From contig JAVWMQ010000002.1 in assembly GCA_036637375.1 (NCBI GenBank), positions 1 through 64,000 of the forward strand: 64,000 nucleotides of DNA. The letters run 5' to 3'. How positions within the stretch are numbered: the first letter of the stretch is position 1; each line of letters starts with the position of its first letter. This DNA comes from JAVWMQ01 sp036637375 (lineage in GTDB: Bacteria > Bacillota > Clostridia > Peptostreptococcales > Anaerovoracaceae). The notes beneath the pieces are model-generated. The model was not told the origin of the DNA. It did not search any database and worked only from the letters and a program-made list of their open reading frames with translations. Shown here piece by piece: positions 17,792-26,827 of this stretch. The position numbers and the translations under genes were made by a program.

Positions 17792-17949
17792 AATACCGCC
17801 TCCTTTGGCTAAGTATTATCTTTAAAGTCCCACTCGCAATTTTGGATATAGGCTTTGATTATTATTTGGTTTTATTCAATTGTATTTGTATATTTATCTG
17901 CTATCACGCTTTCGCTGCAATGCATTTTGATAAAATATATTTTTTAAAA

Positions 17950-18672
17950 TTAATCTAATTCAACTGTACAGTTATGATAAACCTTTTGTACATCATCATT
18001 ATCTTCAAGAATTTCAATCATTTTACGTAAATTCTTAATATCAAACTCTTCTGTTGGAGTTGCATCCATAGAAGGTAAATATTCTATATCTGCCTCAACA
18101 AATTCATACCCTGCTGCTTTTAAGTTTTCTGCAACTTGATCAAAATCTTCTGGAGCTGTCAAAATATCAAAACTATCTTCATAAGTTTCCATATCTTCCA
18201 TACCTGCTTCAAGTGCTGCTTCCATTAATTCATCTTCGTTAATGTCATCAGTCTTCTCTATAACAATTAGCCCTTTTCTACTAAACATATATGATACACA
18301 ACCTGGCGTACCAAGGTTACCACCATATTTATCAAATGCATGTTTAATTGATGCCGTTGTTCTATTTCTATTATCTGTTAGAACATCTACTATTACTGCA
18401 ACACCAGCAGCGCCATAACCTTCAAAACTTCCAGTTTCATAAGTTTCTCCAGCAAGCTCTCCTGTTCCTTTTTTTATTGCTCTTTTAATATTATCATTAG
18501 GCATATTAATACCTTTTGCTTTATCAATGGCATGTTTTAAACCAACATTATATTCTGGATCGCCACCATTCTTTGCTGCTACTGTAATTGCTCTAGCATA
18601 TTTAGTGAAAATTGCAGCTCTCTTTGCATCTTGTTTTTCTTTTCTTCCTGCAATTGTACCATGTCTTCCCAT
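17950..18672 (-). CDS. yebC: YebC/PmpR family protein
   Basis: A 240-residue YebC family protein. The start MGRHGTIAGRKEKQDAKR, then GGDPEYNVGL, IKKGTGELAG, EGYGAAGVAV and TDNRNRT, with a C-terminal acidic domain, are diagnostic. Family members are named transcriptional regulators (PmpR) and related proteins have been tied to relief of ribosome stalling at proline-rich stretches; which applies here is open. AGGAGG precedes the ATG. It has its own promoter with a palindromic -10 region. Confidence 0.96.
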   Translation of the reverse strand: MGRHGTIAGRKEKQDAKRAAIFTKYARAITVAAKNGGDPEYNVGLKHAIDKAKGINMPNDNIKRAIKKGTGELAGETYETGSFEGYGAAGVAVIVDVLTDNRNRTTASIKHAFDKYGGNLGTPGCVSYMFSRKGLIVIEKTDDINEDELMEAALEAGMEDMETYEDSFDILTAPEDFDQVAENLKAAGYEFVEADIEYLPSMDATPTEEFDIKNLRKMIEILEDNDDVQKVYHNCTVELD

Positions 18673-18711
18673 TAAGACGCCTCCTCTTCTCTTATAAATA
18701 TTTCCTCAAGT

Positions 18712-18740
18712 AGTATATACTACATTGATGAAAATTACAA
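18712..18740 (-). promoter_or_regulatory. yebC promoter with palindromic -10 region
   Basis: On the minus strand TTGTAA (18735-18740), a 17-nt spacer and TATACT (18712-18717) precede yebC. The -10 is inside the perfect 14-bp palindrome GTAGTATATACTAC (18710-18723), which could be an operator. Confidence 0.6.
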
Positions 18741-18748
18741 ATTTTCTT

Positions 18749-21700
18749 TTAATTATTTTCTAAATTTTTATGTGCTGTTGACATCATCAACTTAATTCTA
18801 TTAAGTTGATTTACAGAACTTGCACCTGGGTCAAAATCAATTGCTGCAATATTTGCATATGGATTCCTCTTTCTCAAAGCCTTCATCATTCCTTTTCCTG
18901 TTACATGATTTGGTAAACAAGCAAAAGGCTGCAGACAAACAATATTAGGAACACCATTGTCAATTAACTCAATCATTTCACCTGTCAAAAGCCACCCTTC
19001 TCCACACTGATTACCAAGCGAAAGAACATCTTCGGCTTTAGCTGCAGTATGTTCAATAAATGAAGGCTCTTCAAACCTTTCACTTTCTCTAAGCGCTGTT
19101 CTGACTGGCTTTCTCAAATTCTCTAAAAAAGCAATTGAAGCTCTATTTGCAATCATATTTATATAAGATCCTGACAAATGATGAAAATTAAATTTTTTGC
19201 TATACATGCCATAAAGGAAAAAGTCTATTAAATCAAGAACTACCGCTTCTCCACCTTCGGCTTCTATAACATTAACAATATCATTATTTGCAGTAGGATG
19301 GTATTTTACTAAAATTTCTCCAACAACACCAACTCTTGGTTTTTTTAGCCCTTCAATTAAAGGCAAATTATCAAATTCACAAACTAAATTCTTTATGTTT
19401 TTTCTAAAATTAACAATACTACCATTTGCTACATTTTCACTTGCAACTTCAGACCATTTCTCTGCTAATGCATCTGCCGCTCCTTTGTCAAGTTCATAAG
19501 GCCTAGTTCTATATAGCACCCTCATTAAAACATCACCATATAAAAAGCCCATGATTATACGTTTAACAAGCTTTAGCGTAATCTTAAATCCAGGATTACT
19601 TTCAAGCCCTGCCATATTTACAGAAACTACAGGTATATCTTCCATATTCAAATCTTTTAATGCTTTTCTTAATAAAGAAACATAGTTACTTGCCCTACAG
19701 CCACCGCCTGTTTGTGACATGAAAATTGCTGTTTTATTAATGTCAATATCATCTCTTTTTAAATATGAAATAATTTGGCCAAGAGCAACAATTGTTGGAT
19801 AACATGCATCATTATTAATATACTTTAACCCTTCATCTACAGCACTTGCAGAAACTGATGGTAGCATTATAGCATTATATCCCTCTTGCTTTAATGCAGT
19901 TTCCAAAAATTGAAAATGCAAAGGCGCCATTTGTGGAATTAAAATGGTATAATCTTGCTTCATTTTCTTTTCAAATATCTTTCGTTTAAAATTAACTTCG
20001 ATATCCTTATGCTTAACTCCGTTTTTTTCTCTCTCTTCCATAGCAGCTTTAAGAGAACGAATTCTAATTTTTGCAGCACCTAAATTAGAGCCTTCATCAA
20101 TTTTAAGTACTGTATAAAGTTTATTATGTAAACTTGTTATTTCTTCAACCTGATCAGTTGTAACTGCATCAAGACCACAGCCAAATGAGTTTAATTGTAT
20201 TATCTCAACATCGTCTGTAGTTCCAACAAAAGCGGCTGCTTTATATAATCTTGAATGATACATCCATTGATCTAAAACCCTAATTGGACGTTGCAAACTT
20301 CCTAAATGTGCAACAGAATCCTCAGTTAAAACAACCATGTCAAATGAATTAATTACTTTATTAATACCATGATTGATTTCTGGGTCAAGATGATATGGCC
20401 TACCAGCAAGTACTATTGATTTTTTGTTGTTCTGTCTTGCATATCTAATTGCATACTCGCCTTGTTTCTTAATATCATCCTTAACCTTTTTATCCTCTGC
20501 TCTAGCTTTTCGAACTGCTCTATCAATCTCAGCCCTAGTAAAGTGATATTTCTTCATATGAGAATGAAGCTCCTTTGACAATCTCATATCATCATCATAT
20601 GGCAAAAATGGATGAGAAAATTTCACATTATTATCACCAAATATATCATCCATATTATTCCCAATAACTTCTGGATAAGTTGCTACAATTGGGCAATTAT
20701 AATGATTTGGGGCTGTTCTATCCTCATTTCTTTCATAATTAATACTAGGATAAAAAATCCATTTTACACCCTGATCAACTAACCACTTAATATGTCCGTG
20801 AACTAGTTTTGCTGGGTAGCATGCAGTATCAGATGCAATGGTTTCTATTCCACTTTCATATATCGCTTTATTTGAAGCTGGAGATAAAATAACTCTAAAT
20901 CCTAAAGATGTAAAAAAAGTAAACCAAAACGGATAGTTTTCATACATATTCAATACTCTTGGAATCCCAATTACACCTCTTGTTGAAACGGCTTCACTTA
21001 AAGGTTCATATCCAAATAATCTATGGTTTTTGTAGTCATATAAATCCGGTAATGGATTTCCAGATTTCTCTTTACCTTCACCTTTTTCACATCTATTCCC
21101 AGTTACAAATCTTGATCCATCATTAAATTTATTTATAGTAAGCAAGCACCTATTTTCACATCCCATACATCTTGTATGGGTATTTTGTACAGTAAACTCA
21201 CCCATACCTATTGGTTTAATAATTGAGCTTTCTGTATTTTCAATGTAGTTTTCTTTTGCGATTATAGCAGCACCATACGCTCCCATAATCCCTGAAATAT
21301 CTGGTCTAACTACATCCTTACCAACAATTTTTTCCATACTTCGCAAAACTGCCTCATTTAAGAATGTACCACCTTGTACAACAATTTTGCTTCCAGCTTC
21401 ATCGGCATTTCTAAGTTTAATAACTTTATATAGTGCATTTTTAATTACAGAATATGAAAGTCCTGCTGAAATATCCGCAATAGTTGCACCTTCTTTTTGT
21501 GCTTGCTTAACTTTTGAATTCATAAAAACAGTACATCTTGTACCAAGGTCTACTGGAGCTTTTGAGGCTAATGCTTCTTGTCCAAAAGATTTTGCATCCA
21601 TATTTACTGATTTTGCATATGTTTCAATAAATGAACCGCAACCTGATGAACATGCTTCATTAAGCATTATATTATAAATTGCACCATCTTTAATTTTCAT

Positions 21701-22972
21701 ACATTTCATGTCTTGACCACCAATATCAAGAATAAAATCAACACCTGGCAAAAATTCCTCTGCGCCCTTATAATGAGCCATCGTTTCAATCTCTCCAAGA
21801 TCTGCTTTAAATGCTGCTTTAATTAATCCTTCACCATATCCAGTTACAACAGTATTTGCAATAAAAGCATTATTTGGCAACTGTTCATAAAGTAATTTTA
21901 GCATTTCCATAGTTGCTTCAAGAGGCTTTCCTTCATTACCCCTATAAAAATCAAATAAAAGGTTTTTGTCTTCATCTATTAATGCAGCTTTAGTTGTTGT
22001 TGAACCCGCATCAATTCCGAGATAAACCCTACCTTTTGCTTTCTTTATATCTTTTCTCTTTATTTTATTTTTACTATGTCTTAATCTAAATTTTTCATAG
22101 TCTACCTTTCCTTCAAATAATGGCTCAATGTGTTTAGTATCTGACATATCTCCAGAATCGACATCATTAATTTTTTGAAGTAAGCTATTTGTGTTAATGG
22201 TTTCGTTCTCCTTAGCTAGCATTGCTGCACCTATTGCAACAAAGAATTTCCCTTCCTCTGGAAAAATAATTTGCTCGCTAGTTAAACCTAAGGTTTCAAT
22301 GAATCTATTTCTAAGTTCAGATAAAAATGATAAAGGGCCACCTAGAAATGCAATATTCCCTTTAATTGCTCTACCACAAGCAAGCCCACTTATTGTTTGG
22401 TTGACAACTGCCTGAAAAATCGAAGCAGATAAATCTTCAATTGATGCTCCTTCATTAATTAATGGCTGGATATCTGTTTTGGCAAAAACTCCACATCTAG
22501 CTGCAATTGGATATATTAATTTATGTTCCTTAGCTGCATCATTTAGGCCAGAAGCATCCGTATTTAGAAGCACTGCCATTTGATCAATAAACGCACCTGT
22601 CCCCCCTGCACAAGTCCCATTCATCTGTTGCTCAACTGTTTGTCCATAAAAAGTAATTTTGGCATCTTCACCGCCCAATTCAATAGCAACATCAGTTTCA
22701 GGAATCAGTTCTTCAACAGCTTTACTACAAGAAACAACCTCTTGTTCAAAATTAACCTTAATCAATTTTGCAAGAGAAAGACCTCCAGAACCTGTAATGG
22801 CCATACTCATTTCCTCATTTGGAAATTCCAAACAAAGATCCCTTATTAATTCTTTAACCTTCTCAAGTACATTAGACATATGTCGCTCATAGCGCTCATA
22901 ACGCACCTGGTTTTTATCATCCAATACAATTAATTTAACTGTAGTTGAACCAACATCAATTCCCAATTTCAT
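18749..22972 (-). CDS. Giant acyl-CoA dehydratase activase-related protein (duplicated ASKHA plus HgdB-like part)
   Basis: A 1407-residue cytoplasmic protein. Two ASKHA ATPase domains come first: MKLGIDVGSTTVKLIVLDD at the N-terminus and YLGIDAGSTTTKAALIDED near residue 318, each with its downstream CAGGTGAF or CSSGCGSF loop. That Cys lies where HgdC activators bind their bridging 4Fe-4S cluster. A Cys-rich TRCMGCENRCLL (near residue 605) leads into a DUF2229-type domain (DTACYPAKLVHGH), and a C-terminal part resembles dehydratase subunits (NNDACYPTIVALGQ, TGGGCRASNY). ATP-driven electron transfer is the family theme. No 2-hydroxyacyl-CoA dehydratase subunits lie nearby, so its partner or substrate is unknown. 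Confidence 0.92.
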   Translation of the reverse strand: MKLGIDVGSTTVKLIVLDDKNQVRYERYERHMSNVLEKVKELIRDLCLEFPNEEMSMAITGSGGLSLAKLIKVNFEQEVVSCSKAVEELIPETDVAIELGGEDAKITFYGQTVEQQMNGTCAGGTGAFIDQMAVLLNTDASGLNDAAKEHKLIYPIAARCGVFAKTDIQPLINEGASIEDLSASIFQAVVNQTISGLACGRAIKGNIAFLGGPLSFLSELRNRFIETLGLTSEQIIFPEEGKFFVAIGAAMLAKENETINTNSLLQKINDVDSGDMSDTKHIEPLFEGKVDYEKFRLRHSKNKIKRKDIKKAKGRVYLGIDAGSTTTKAALIDEDKNLLFDFYRGNEGKPLEATMEMLKLLYEQLPNNAFIANTVVTGYGEGLIKAAFKADLGEIETMAHYKGAEEFLPGVDFILDIGGQDMKCMKIKDGAIYNIMLNEACSSGCGSFIETYAKSVNMDAKSFGQEALASKAPVDLGTRCTVFMNSKVKQAQKEGATIADISAGLSYSVIKNALYKVIKLRNADEAGSKIVVQGGTFLNEAVLRSMEKIVGKDVVRPDISGIMGAYGAAIIAKENYIENTESSIIKPIGMGEFTVQNTHTRCMGCENRCLLTINKFNDGSRFVTGNRCEKGEGKEKSGNPLPDLYDYKNHRLFGYEPLSEAVSTRGVIGIPRVLNMYENYPFWFTFFTSLGFRVILSPASNKAIYESGIETIASDTACYPAKLVHGHIKWLVDQGVKWIFYPSINYERNEDRTAPNHYNCPIVATYPEVIGNNMDDIFGDNNVKFSHPFLPYDDDMRLSKELHSHMKKYHFTRAEIDRAVRKARAEDKKVKDDIKKQGEYAIRYARQNNKKSIVLAGRPYHLDPEINHGINKVINSFDMVVLTEDSVAHLGSLQRPIRVLDQWMYHSRLYKAAAFVGTTDDVEIIQLNSFGCGLDAVTTDQVEEITSLHNKLYTVLKIDEGSNLGAAKIRIRSLKAAMEEREKNGVKHKDIEVNFKRKIFEKKMKQDYTILIPQMAPLHFQFLETALKQEGYNAIMLPSVSASAVDEGLKYINNDACYPTIVALGQIISYLKRDDIDINKTAIFMSQTGGGCRASNYVSLLRKALKDLNMEDIPVVSVNMAGLESNPGFKITLKLVKRIIMGFLYGDVLMRVLYRTRPYELDKGAADALAEKWSEVASENVANGSIVNFRKNIKNLVCEFDNLPLIEGLKKPRVGVVGEILVKYHPTANNDIVNVIEAEGGEAVVLDLIDFFLYGMYSKKFNFHHLSGSYINMIANRASIAFLENLRKPVRTALRESERFEEPSFIEHTAAKAEDVLSLGNQCGEGWLLTGEMIELIDNGVPNIVCLQPFACLPNHVTGKGMMKALRKRNPYANIAAIDFDPGASSVNQLNRIKLMMSTAHKNLENN

Positions 22973-23014
22973 ATTTAATTACTCCCTAATTATTAACCTT
23001 TGTCTTACATAAAC

Positions 23015-23047
23015 AAATTAGTCCTAAATCCCAATTAGGACTAATTT
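23015..23047 (-). terminator. Perfect inverted repeat, possible weak terminator or operator
   Basis: Perfect 13-bp arms AAATTAGTCCTAA and TTAGGACTAATTT enclose a 7-nt loop between the Trm11-like gene and the activase gene. On the minus strand the run after the stem is T-rich but interrupted (TTTGTTTATG), so termination of the methyltransferase is likely weak. It could instead act as an operator for the activase. Confidence 0.5.
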
Positions 23048-23093
23048 TAATTATAACATTTATTAACTAAAATACCGTACCCCTACAGATTTT

Positions 23094-24116
23094 TTACTTT
23101 TTTGCAACAATGATATTTCGCTTAATTGATTTATCTACCATATGTTCAAAACTAGAATATCTATCTTCATCTAATACCCTAAATCCAACATCTTCTAACA
23201 ATTTTTTTAGCTCGCTATGTGGAACAATAAAACTGTTCCACGACAGTACCATAACTCCACCTTTTTTTAAAATTTTATACCATGAGCTACGACAGCCATT
23301 AATTAATTCTACTGGATTTCTTGTTAAGGATGACTGCTTCTCCCTTGTTACATTCCCATGCTGAACTCCATATGGCAAATCACCTACAATAATATCAAAG
23401 AAATTCTTTTGATAAAACTGATCCGAATTAATTGAATTTCCTGAAATCAATTCAAAATGTCTTGTTTCCTTATTTCTAAGTTCTTCTTTTGTTCTTGCAA
23501 TATTAATCGCATATCTCCTACCAAGGAGACTTTTCCCTTTACCCGTAATTTTATCAATTTTACGTTCATGTTTGTATTTCTCAATTTCCATATATTTCTT
23601 CATGAAATGATATGATTCGTTGACAACTTTATCACCTATTTCAACTCCATAAACATTAAATCCTTGAATTAGTCCCTCAAACAGGGTTGTACCTTTGCCC
23701 GCAATTGGATCTAACAAATTCACATCACCCTTAGCATTAGTATCACTTGATGCAAGTGCAACATTTATCATCATTCTTGTAAATAATTCGTTTGTTTTCC
23801 CTGTATATTTAAGGATTGTGCTTAAATTATCATTAACATATTTATAATTTACAAGTTCTATAGGTTTTAATAGTTTATCTTCTACCAATTCAAAAAGCGC
23901 ATATACAAATGATAATTTGCTTAAAGTTTCTATATTATCAATATCTAATTCCTTATCATGTTCAAATGTAATATAAAAAACTCCACCAATATACTCTTCT
24001 TTTATATTAGTTGCACCCTTAAACACAATTTCTAATTCAGAAATTGCAAGTTTTTTTGATGCTTCGAAATATACTCTATTATGACCCGGATTGGCTAAAA
24101 CAGCGTATTTATTCAT
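23094..24116 (-). CDS. Trm11-like SAM-dependent RNA methyltransferase
   Basis: A 340-residue protein. The C-terminal half is a Rossmann methyltransferase: NLLDPIAGKGTTLFEGLIQG (motif I near residue 135), YGVEIGDKVV, and the catalytic GDLPYGVQHG, a form of the D/N-P-P-Y motif used by N-methyltransferases acting on exocyclic amines. The N-terminal half resembles the THUMP-linked region of Trm11/TrmN enzymes, beginning MNKYAVLANPGHNRV. This suggests tRNA guanine N2 methylation, but the target base cannot be read from the sequence. GAGGAG precedes the ATG. Confidence 0.8.
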   Translation of the reverse strand: MNKYAVLANPGHNRVYFEASKKLAISELEIVFKGATNIKEEYIGGVFYITFEHDKELDIDNIETLSKLSFVYALFELVEDKLLKPIELVNYKYVNDNLSTILKYTGKTNELFTRMMINVALASSDTNAKGDVNLLDPIAGKGTTLFEGLIQGFNVYGVEIGDKVVNESYHFMKKYMEIEKYKHERKIDKITGKGKSLLGRRYAINIARTKEELRNKETRHFELISGNSINSDQFYQKNFFDIIVGDLPYGVQHGNVTREKQSSLTRNPVELINGCRSSWYKILKKGGVMVLSWNSFIVPHSELKKLLEDVGFRVLDEDRYSSFEHMVDKSIKRNIIVAKK

Positions 24117-24187
24117 TTAAATCTCCTCTAACTTAAATTATTATTATTCCGTAGACATTTTATCATAATATAAGGATAAAATCCAGT

Positions 24188-24216
24188 TTGTAATATATAA
24201 CAAAATACATTATAAT
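24188..24216 (+). promoter_or_regulatory. Promoter of the Cys-rich protein gene
   Basis: TTGTAA (24188-24193), a 17-nt spacer and perfect TATAAT (24211-24216) lie 24 nt before the start codon, followed by AGGATAGGAG as ribosome-binding site. Confidence 0.75.
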
Positions 24217-24240
24217 TTATTAAGGATAGGAGAATTAATT

Positions 24241-24795
24241 ATGAAAAGTACAATAAGAAAAAGTACCTGGAAAGCAATTTACCGGTTACTTGACAGAGTT
24301 TCACCTCTCGATATAAATTGTGGCACACTATGCGGTGCCGCTTGCTGTACAGACGATGGAGATGAAAGTTATAAGGATGCTGGAGATTTCGAACTAGGAA
24401 TATATCTTTTACCAGGAGAAGAAAAACTCTTTAATATGAAAGAAGATTGGTTGAAATGGACAGTAGAGGATGCTGAGGATTATGATTTTCCTCTTTCATG
24501 GCATGGTAATATATATTTTGTAAGATGCACAGAACCACCTAATTGTCCTCGAAAACAGCGTCCACTACAATGCAGGTTTTATCCTCTAACCCCTGATCTT
24601 GACGAATATGATAATCTGACCTTAATTAGGTCAACTGCACAAACGCCATATACTTGTCCGTTAATCTCAGACAATATGGAGCTTAATCCAAGATTTATTA
24701 AAGCCAACTACACTGTTTGGCACAGATTAATTAAAGATCCACTTATTTACGATTTAGTTAAATTAGATTCTGAAACCAGAAGAAAACAACCTTAG
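24241..24795 (+). CDS. Cys-rich protein, YkgJ-like (possible Fe-S or zinc binding)
   Basis: A 184-residue soluble protein with a clustered set of cysteines: CGTLCGAACC near residue 27 (C-x3-C-x3-C-C), then RCTEPPNCPRKQRPLQCRFYPL near residue 99 and a later Cys in YTCPL. The spacing recalls the YkgJ/UPF0153 family, which is thought to bind iron-sulfur clusters or zinc. No enzyme motif is visible. It is a single-gene transcript with its own promoter, and its stop codon forms part of the terminator stem. Function unknown. Confidence 0.6.
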   Translation: MKSTIRKSTWKAIYRLLDRVSPLDINCGTLCGAACCTDDGDESYKDAGDFELGIYLLPGEEKLFNMKEDWLKWTVEDAEDYDFPLSWHGNIYFVRCTEPPNCPRKQRPLQCRFYPLTPDLDEYDNLTLIRSTAQTPYTCPLISDNMELNPRFIKANYTVWHRLIKDPLIYDLVKLDSETRRKQP

Positions 24796-24817
24796 AAATT
24801 AATACTAAGGTTGTTTT
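24783..24817. terminator. Bidirectional terminator
   Basis: Arms AAAACAACCTTAG (24783-24795) and CTAAGGTTGTTTT (24805-24817) form a perfect 13-bp stem that ends in T on the plus strand and in T on the minus strand. It serves the convergent Cys-rich and cytidylate-kinase-like genes. Confidence 0.88.
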
Positions 24818-24827
24818 TAACTAATGT

Positions 24828-25442
24828 TTAAAATTTTTCTGACTCAACAATTCTTTTAATTATATTCACAACACCTTCTTCTCCAAATTTTGATGAATTA
24901 AATGATAAATCATAATTACGTGCTAACCCCCACTTTTCTTCACAGTAAAAAGCATAGTGTTTAGCTCTTGCTTTGTCACTTTTTTTAATTGTAGAAATCA
25001 CTTTTTTTTCTTCAATCCCATAACTATCTCGAACTCTTTTTATCTTATCGTCCATATCCGCATGAATAAATACATTTAGACAGTCTTCCCTATCCTTCAA
25101 AATATATTCTGCACATCTACCAACAATAACGCAAGGACCCTGGTCAGCAATTTTTCTAATTATTTTGCTCTGTGTTGTAAACACACTTTCACTAACAACT
25201 TGTGTTGTGTCTAAAAATGGACTAACCGTATAGTAACCGCTTGCAGCAATATCAAAAGCTTGTGCCATACTTAGGTTTTCTACAACATTTTCAACATATC
25301 CAACATCCATACCGCTTTCTGACGCAATCATATCAATTAGAACTTTGTCATAAAATGGTATTCCTAATTCCTTGGCAATTTTTTCGCCAATACATCTTCC
25401 ACCGCTACCATATTCTCTGCTTATTGTAATTACATTAATCAT
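24828..25442 (-). CDS. Cytidylate kinase-like protein
   Basis: A 204-residue P-loop kinase-like protein. The opening ITISREYGSGGRCIGEKIA carries a modified Walker A (GSGGRCIG), typical of the AAA_26 cytidylate kinase-like family found widely in Clostridia. IVGRCAEYIL and FIHADMDDKIKRV follow as expected, and RNYDLSFNSSKFG matches the Y-D-L-x-x-N-T/S segment. Substrate is unproven and it is not the canonical Cmk. It starts 4 nt after the MATE gene ends on the same strand. Confidence 0.88.
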   Translation of the reverse strand: MINVITISREYGSGGRCIGEKIAKELGIPFYDKVLIDMIASESGMDVGYVENVVENLSMAQAFDIAASGYYTVSPFLDTTQVVSESVFTTQSKIIRKIADQGPCVIVGRCAEYILKDREDCLNVFIHADMDDKIKRVRDSYGIEEKKVISTIKKSDKARAKHYAFYCEEKWGLARNYDLSFNSSKFGEEGVVNIIKRIVESEKF

Positions 25443-25445
25443 AAC

Positions 25446-26810
25446 CTACACATCTCCCAATCTTTTTAATTTTGTCTTAAACAAATATCTAATCATAGTA
25501 ATACTATAAATCAGTCCAAACACTTCTGCAAGTGGGAATGCCCACCAAACTAAAGATACACCACCTATTTTACCAAATAAGATTGCTAAAGGTAGAATTC
25601 CAACAAGCTGTCTAATTAAAGATCCCCAAAGAGAAATCATGCCGTGACCTGTTGCCTGAAATAAACCAGCAGATACAATACCTATTGCTGCTGGAATAAA
25701 ACTCAAACTAATAGCTCTAAGAGCAATAGTTCCAATTTCAATCATATCTTCATTGGCATTAAACATTGATAACAATACCACAGGTATAGTCTGAAACAAA
25801 ATTAATCCAAATGTCATTATAGATATAGCCATAATACCAGCCTTTTTGAATGTTTCCATAAGTCTTTTGCCATTTTGTGCGCCATAATTATATCCCATTA
25901 CAGGTAAGGATCCTTGGTTCACACCAAAACATGGCATAAATACAAATGATTGCAATTTACTGTAAGCGCCCATTACTGCAACTGCAGTTTCCGAAAATGA
26001 AGCCAAAATCCCATTTATTCCAAACAACATAAACGAACCTATAGCTTGCATAATAATTGACGGACCACCTACGCCATATATCTCTTTGATTGTTCTTCCA
26101 TTAAATATTCCATTTGAAAAGTTCACTTTAACCGGTAAATTCTTTTTAAGTAGGAACGTTACTCCAACCATCATTGAAGCACACTGTGCAATTACAGTAG
26201 CAACAGCCGCACCTGCAACACCAAGTTTAGGTGCTCCCAAAAGTCCAAAAATCAATATTGGATCTAATACCACGTTTACCAATGCACCAGTGATTATTGT
26301 AATCATTGGTAAAATCATATTTCCAGTAGACTGTATAATTTTTTCAGAATTAATGCCTGTCATTACAAAAATTGATCCAATAGTAACTATTCTTAAATAG
26401 TCTCCACCCTCTTTAATAATATATGGATTATTTGAAAACATACTTAAAAACCAAGTTGCAAAGAATATCCCAAAGATTGCAAATGGTATCCAGTTAAATA
26501 TTCCCAAAAACAGTCCTGTCGTAGCCGCTTTATTTGCATCCTCTTGACGCTTTGCGCCAAGCCGCCTTGATATTAATGAATTTATACCAATTCCTGTCCC
26601 AACAGCTACTGAAATTATCAGCATTTGTATTGGAAATACTAATGTTACAGCAGCTAAAGCACTTTGTCCTAGTTGTGCAACAAATATACTATCAACAATA
26701 TTATATAATGCCTGAATCAGCATAGAAAAAATTGCTGGTCCAGACATTGTTAACAATAGTTTTGTTATGGGCATTGTTCCCATTTTATTTTCTTTTTTTA
26801 TTTCTGTCAT
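25446..26810 (-). CDS. MATE family efflux transporter
   Basis: A 454-residue inner-membrane protein with about 12 TM segments. Family marks are PITKLLLTMSGPAIFSMLIQALYN at the N-terminus, VDSIFVAQLG, the paired GPSIIMQAIGSFMLFGINGI in the second half and MGYNYGAQNGKR near residue 315. MATE proteins export cationic drugs or metabolites in exchange for Na+ or H+. The ATG has AAAGG before it. It is 17 nt from the DUF975-CmpB gene upstream on the same strand. Substrate unknown. Confidence 0.93.
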   Translation of the reverse strand: MTEIKKENKMGTMPITKLLLTMSGPAIFSMLIQALYNIVDSIFVAQLGQSALAAVTLVFPIQMLIISVAVGTGIGINSLISRRLGAKRQEDANKAATTGLFLGIFNWIPFAIFGIFFATWFLSMFSNNPYIIKEGGDYLRIVTIGSIFVMTGINSEKIIQSTGNMILPMITIITGALVNVVLDPILIFGLLGAPKLGVAGAAVATVIAQCASMMVGVTFLLKKNLPVKVNFSNGIFNGRTIKEIYGVGGPSIIMQAIGSFMLFGINGILASFSETAVAVMGAYSKLQSFVFMPCFGVNQGSLPVMGYNYGAQNGKRLMETFKKAGIMAISIMTFGLILFQTIPVVLLSMFNANEDMIEIGTIALRAISLSFIPAAIGIVSAGLFQATGHGMISLWGSLIRQLVGILPLAILFGKIGGVSLVWWAFPLAEVFGLIYSITMIRYLFKTKLKRLGDV

Positions 26811-26827
26811 TTATTACCTTTCATTAT

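Noticed and set aside
17792..17949. Riboswitch before panG
   Set aside because: The region is AT-rich with only very short hairpins and no recognisable aptamer motif.
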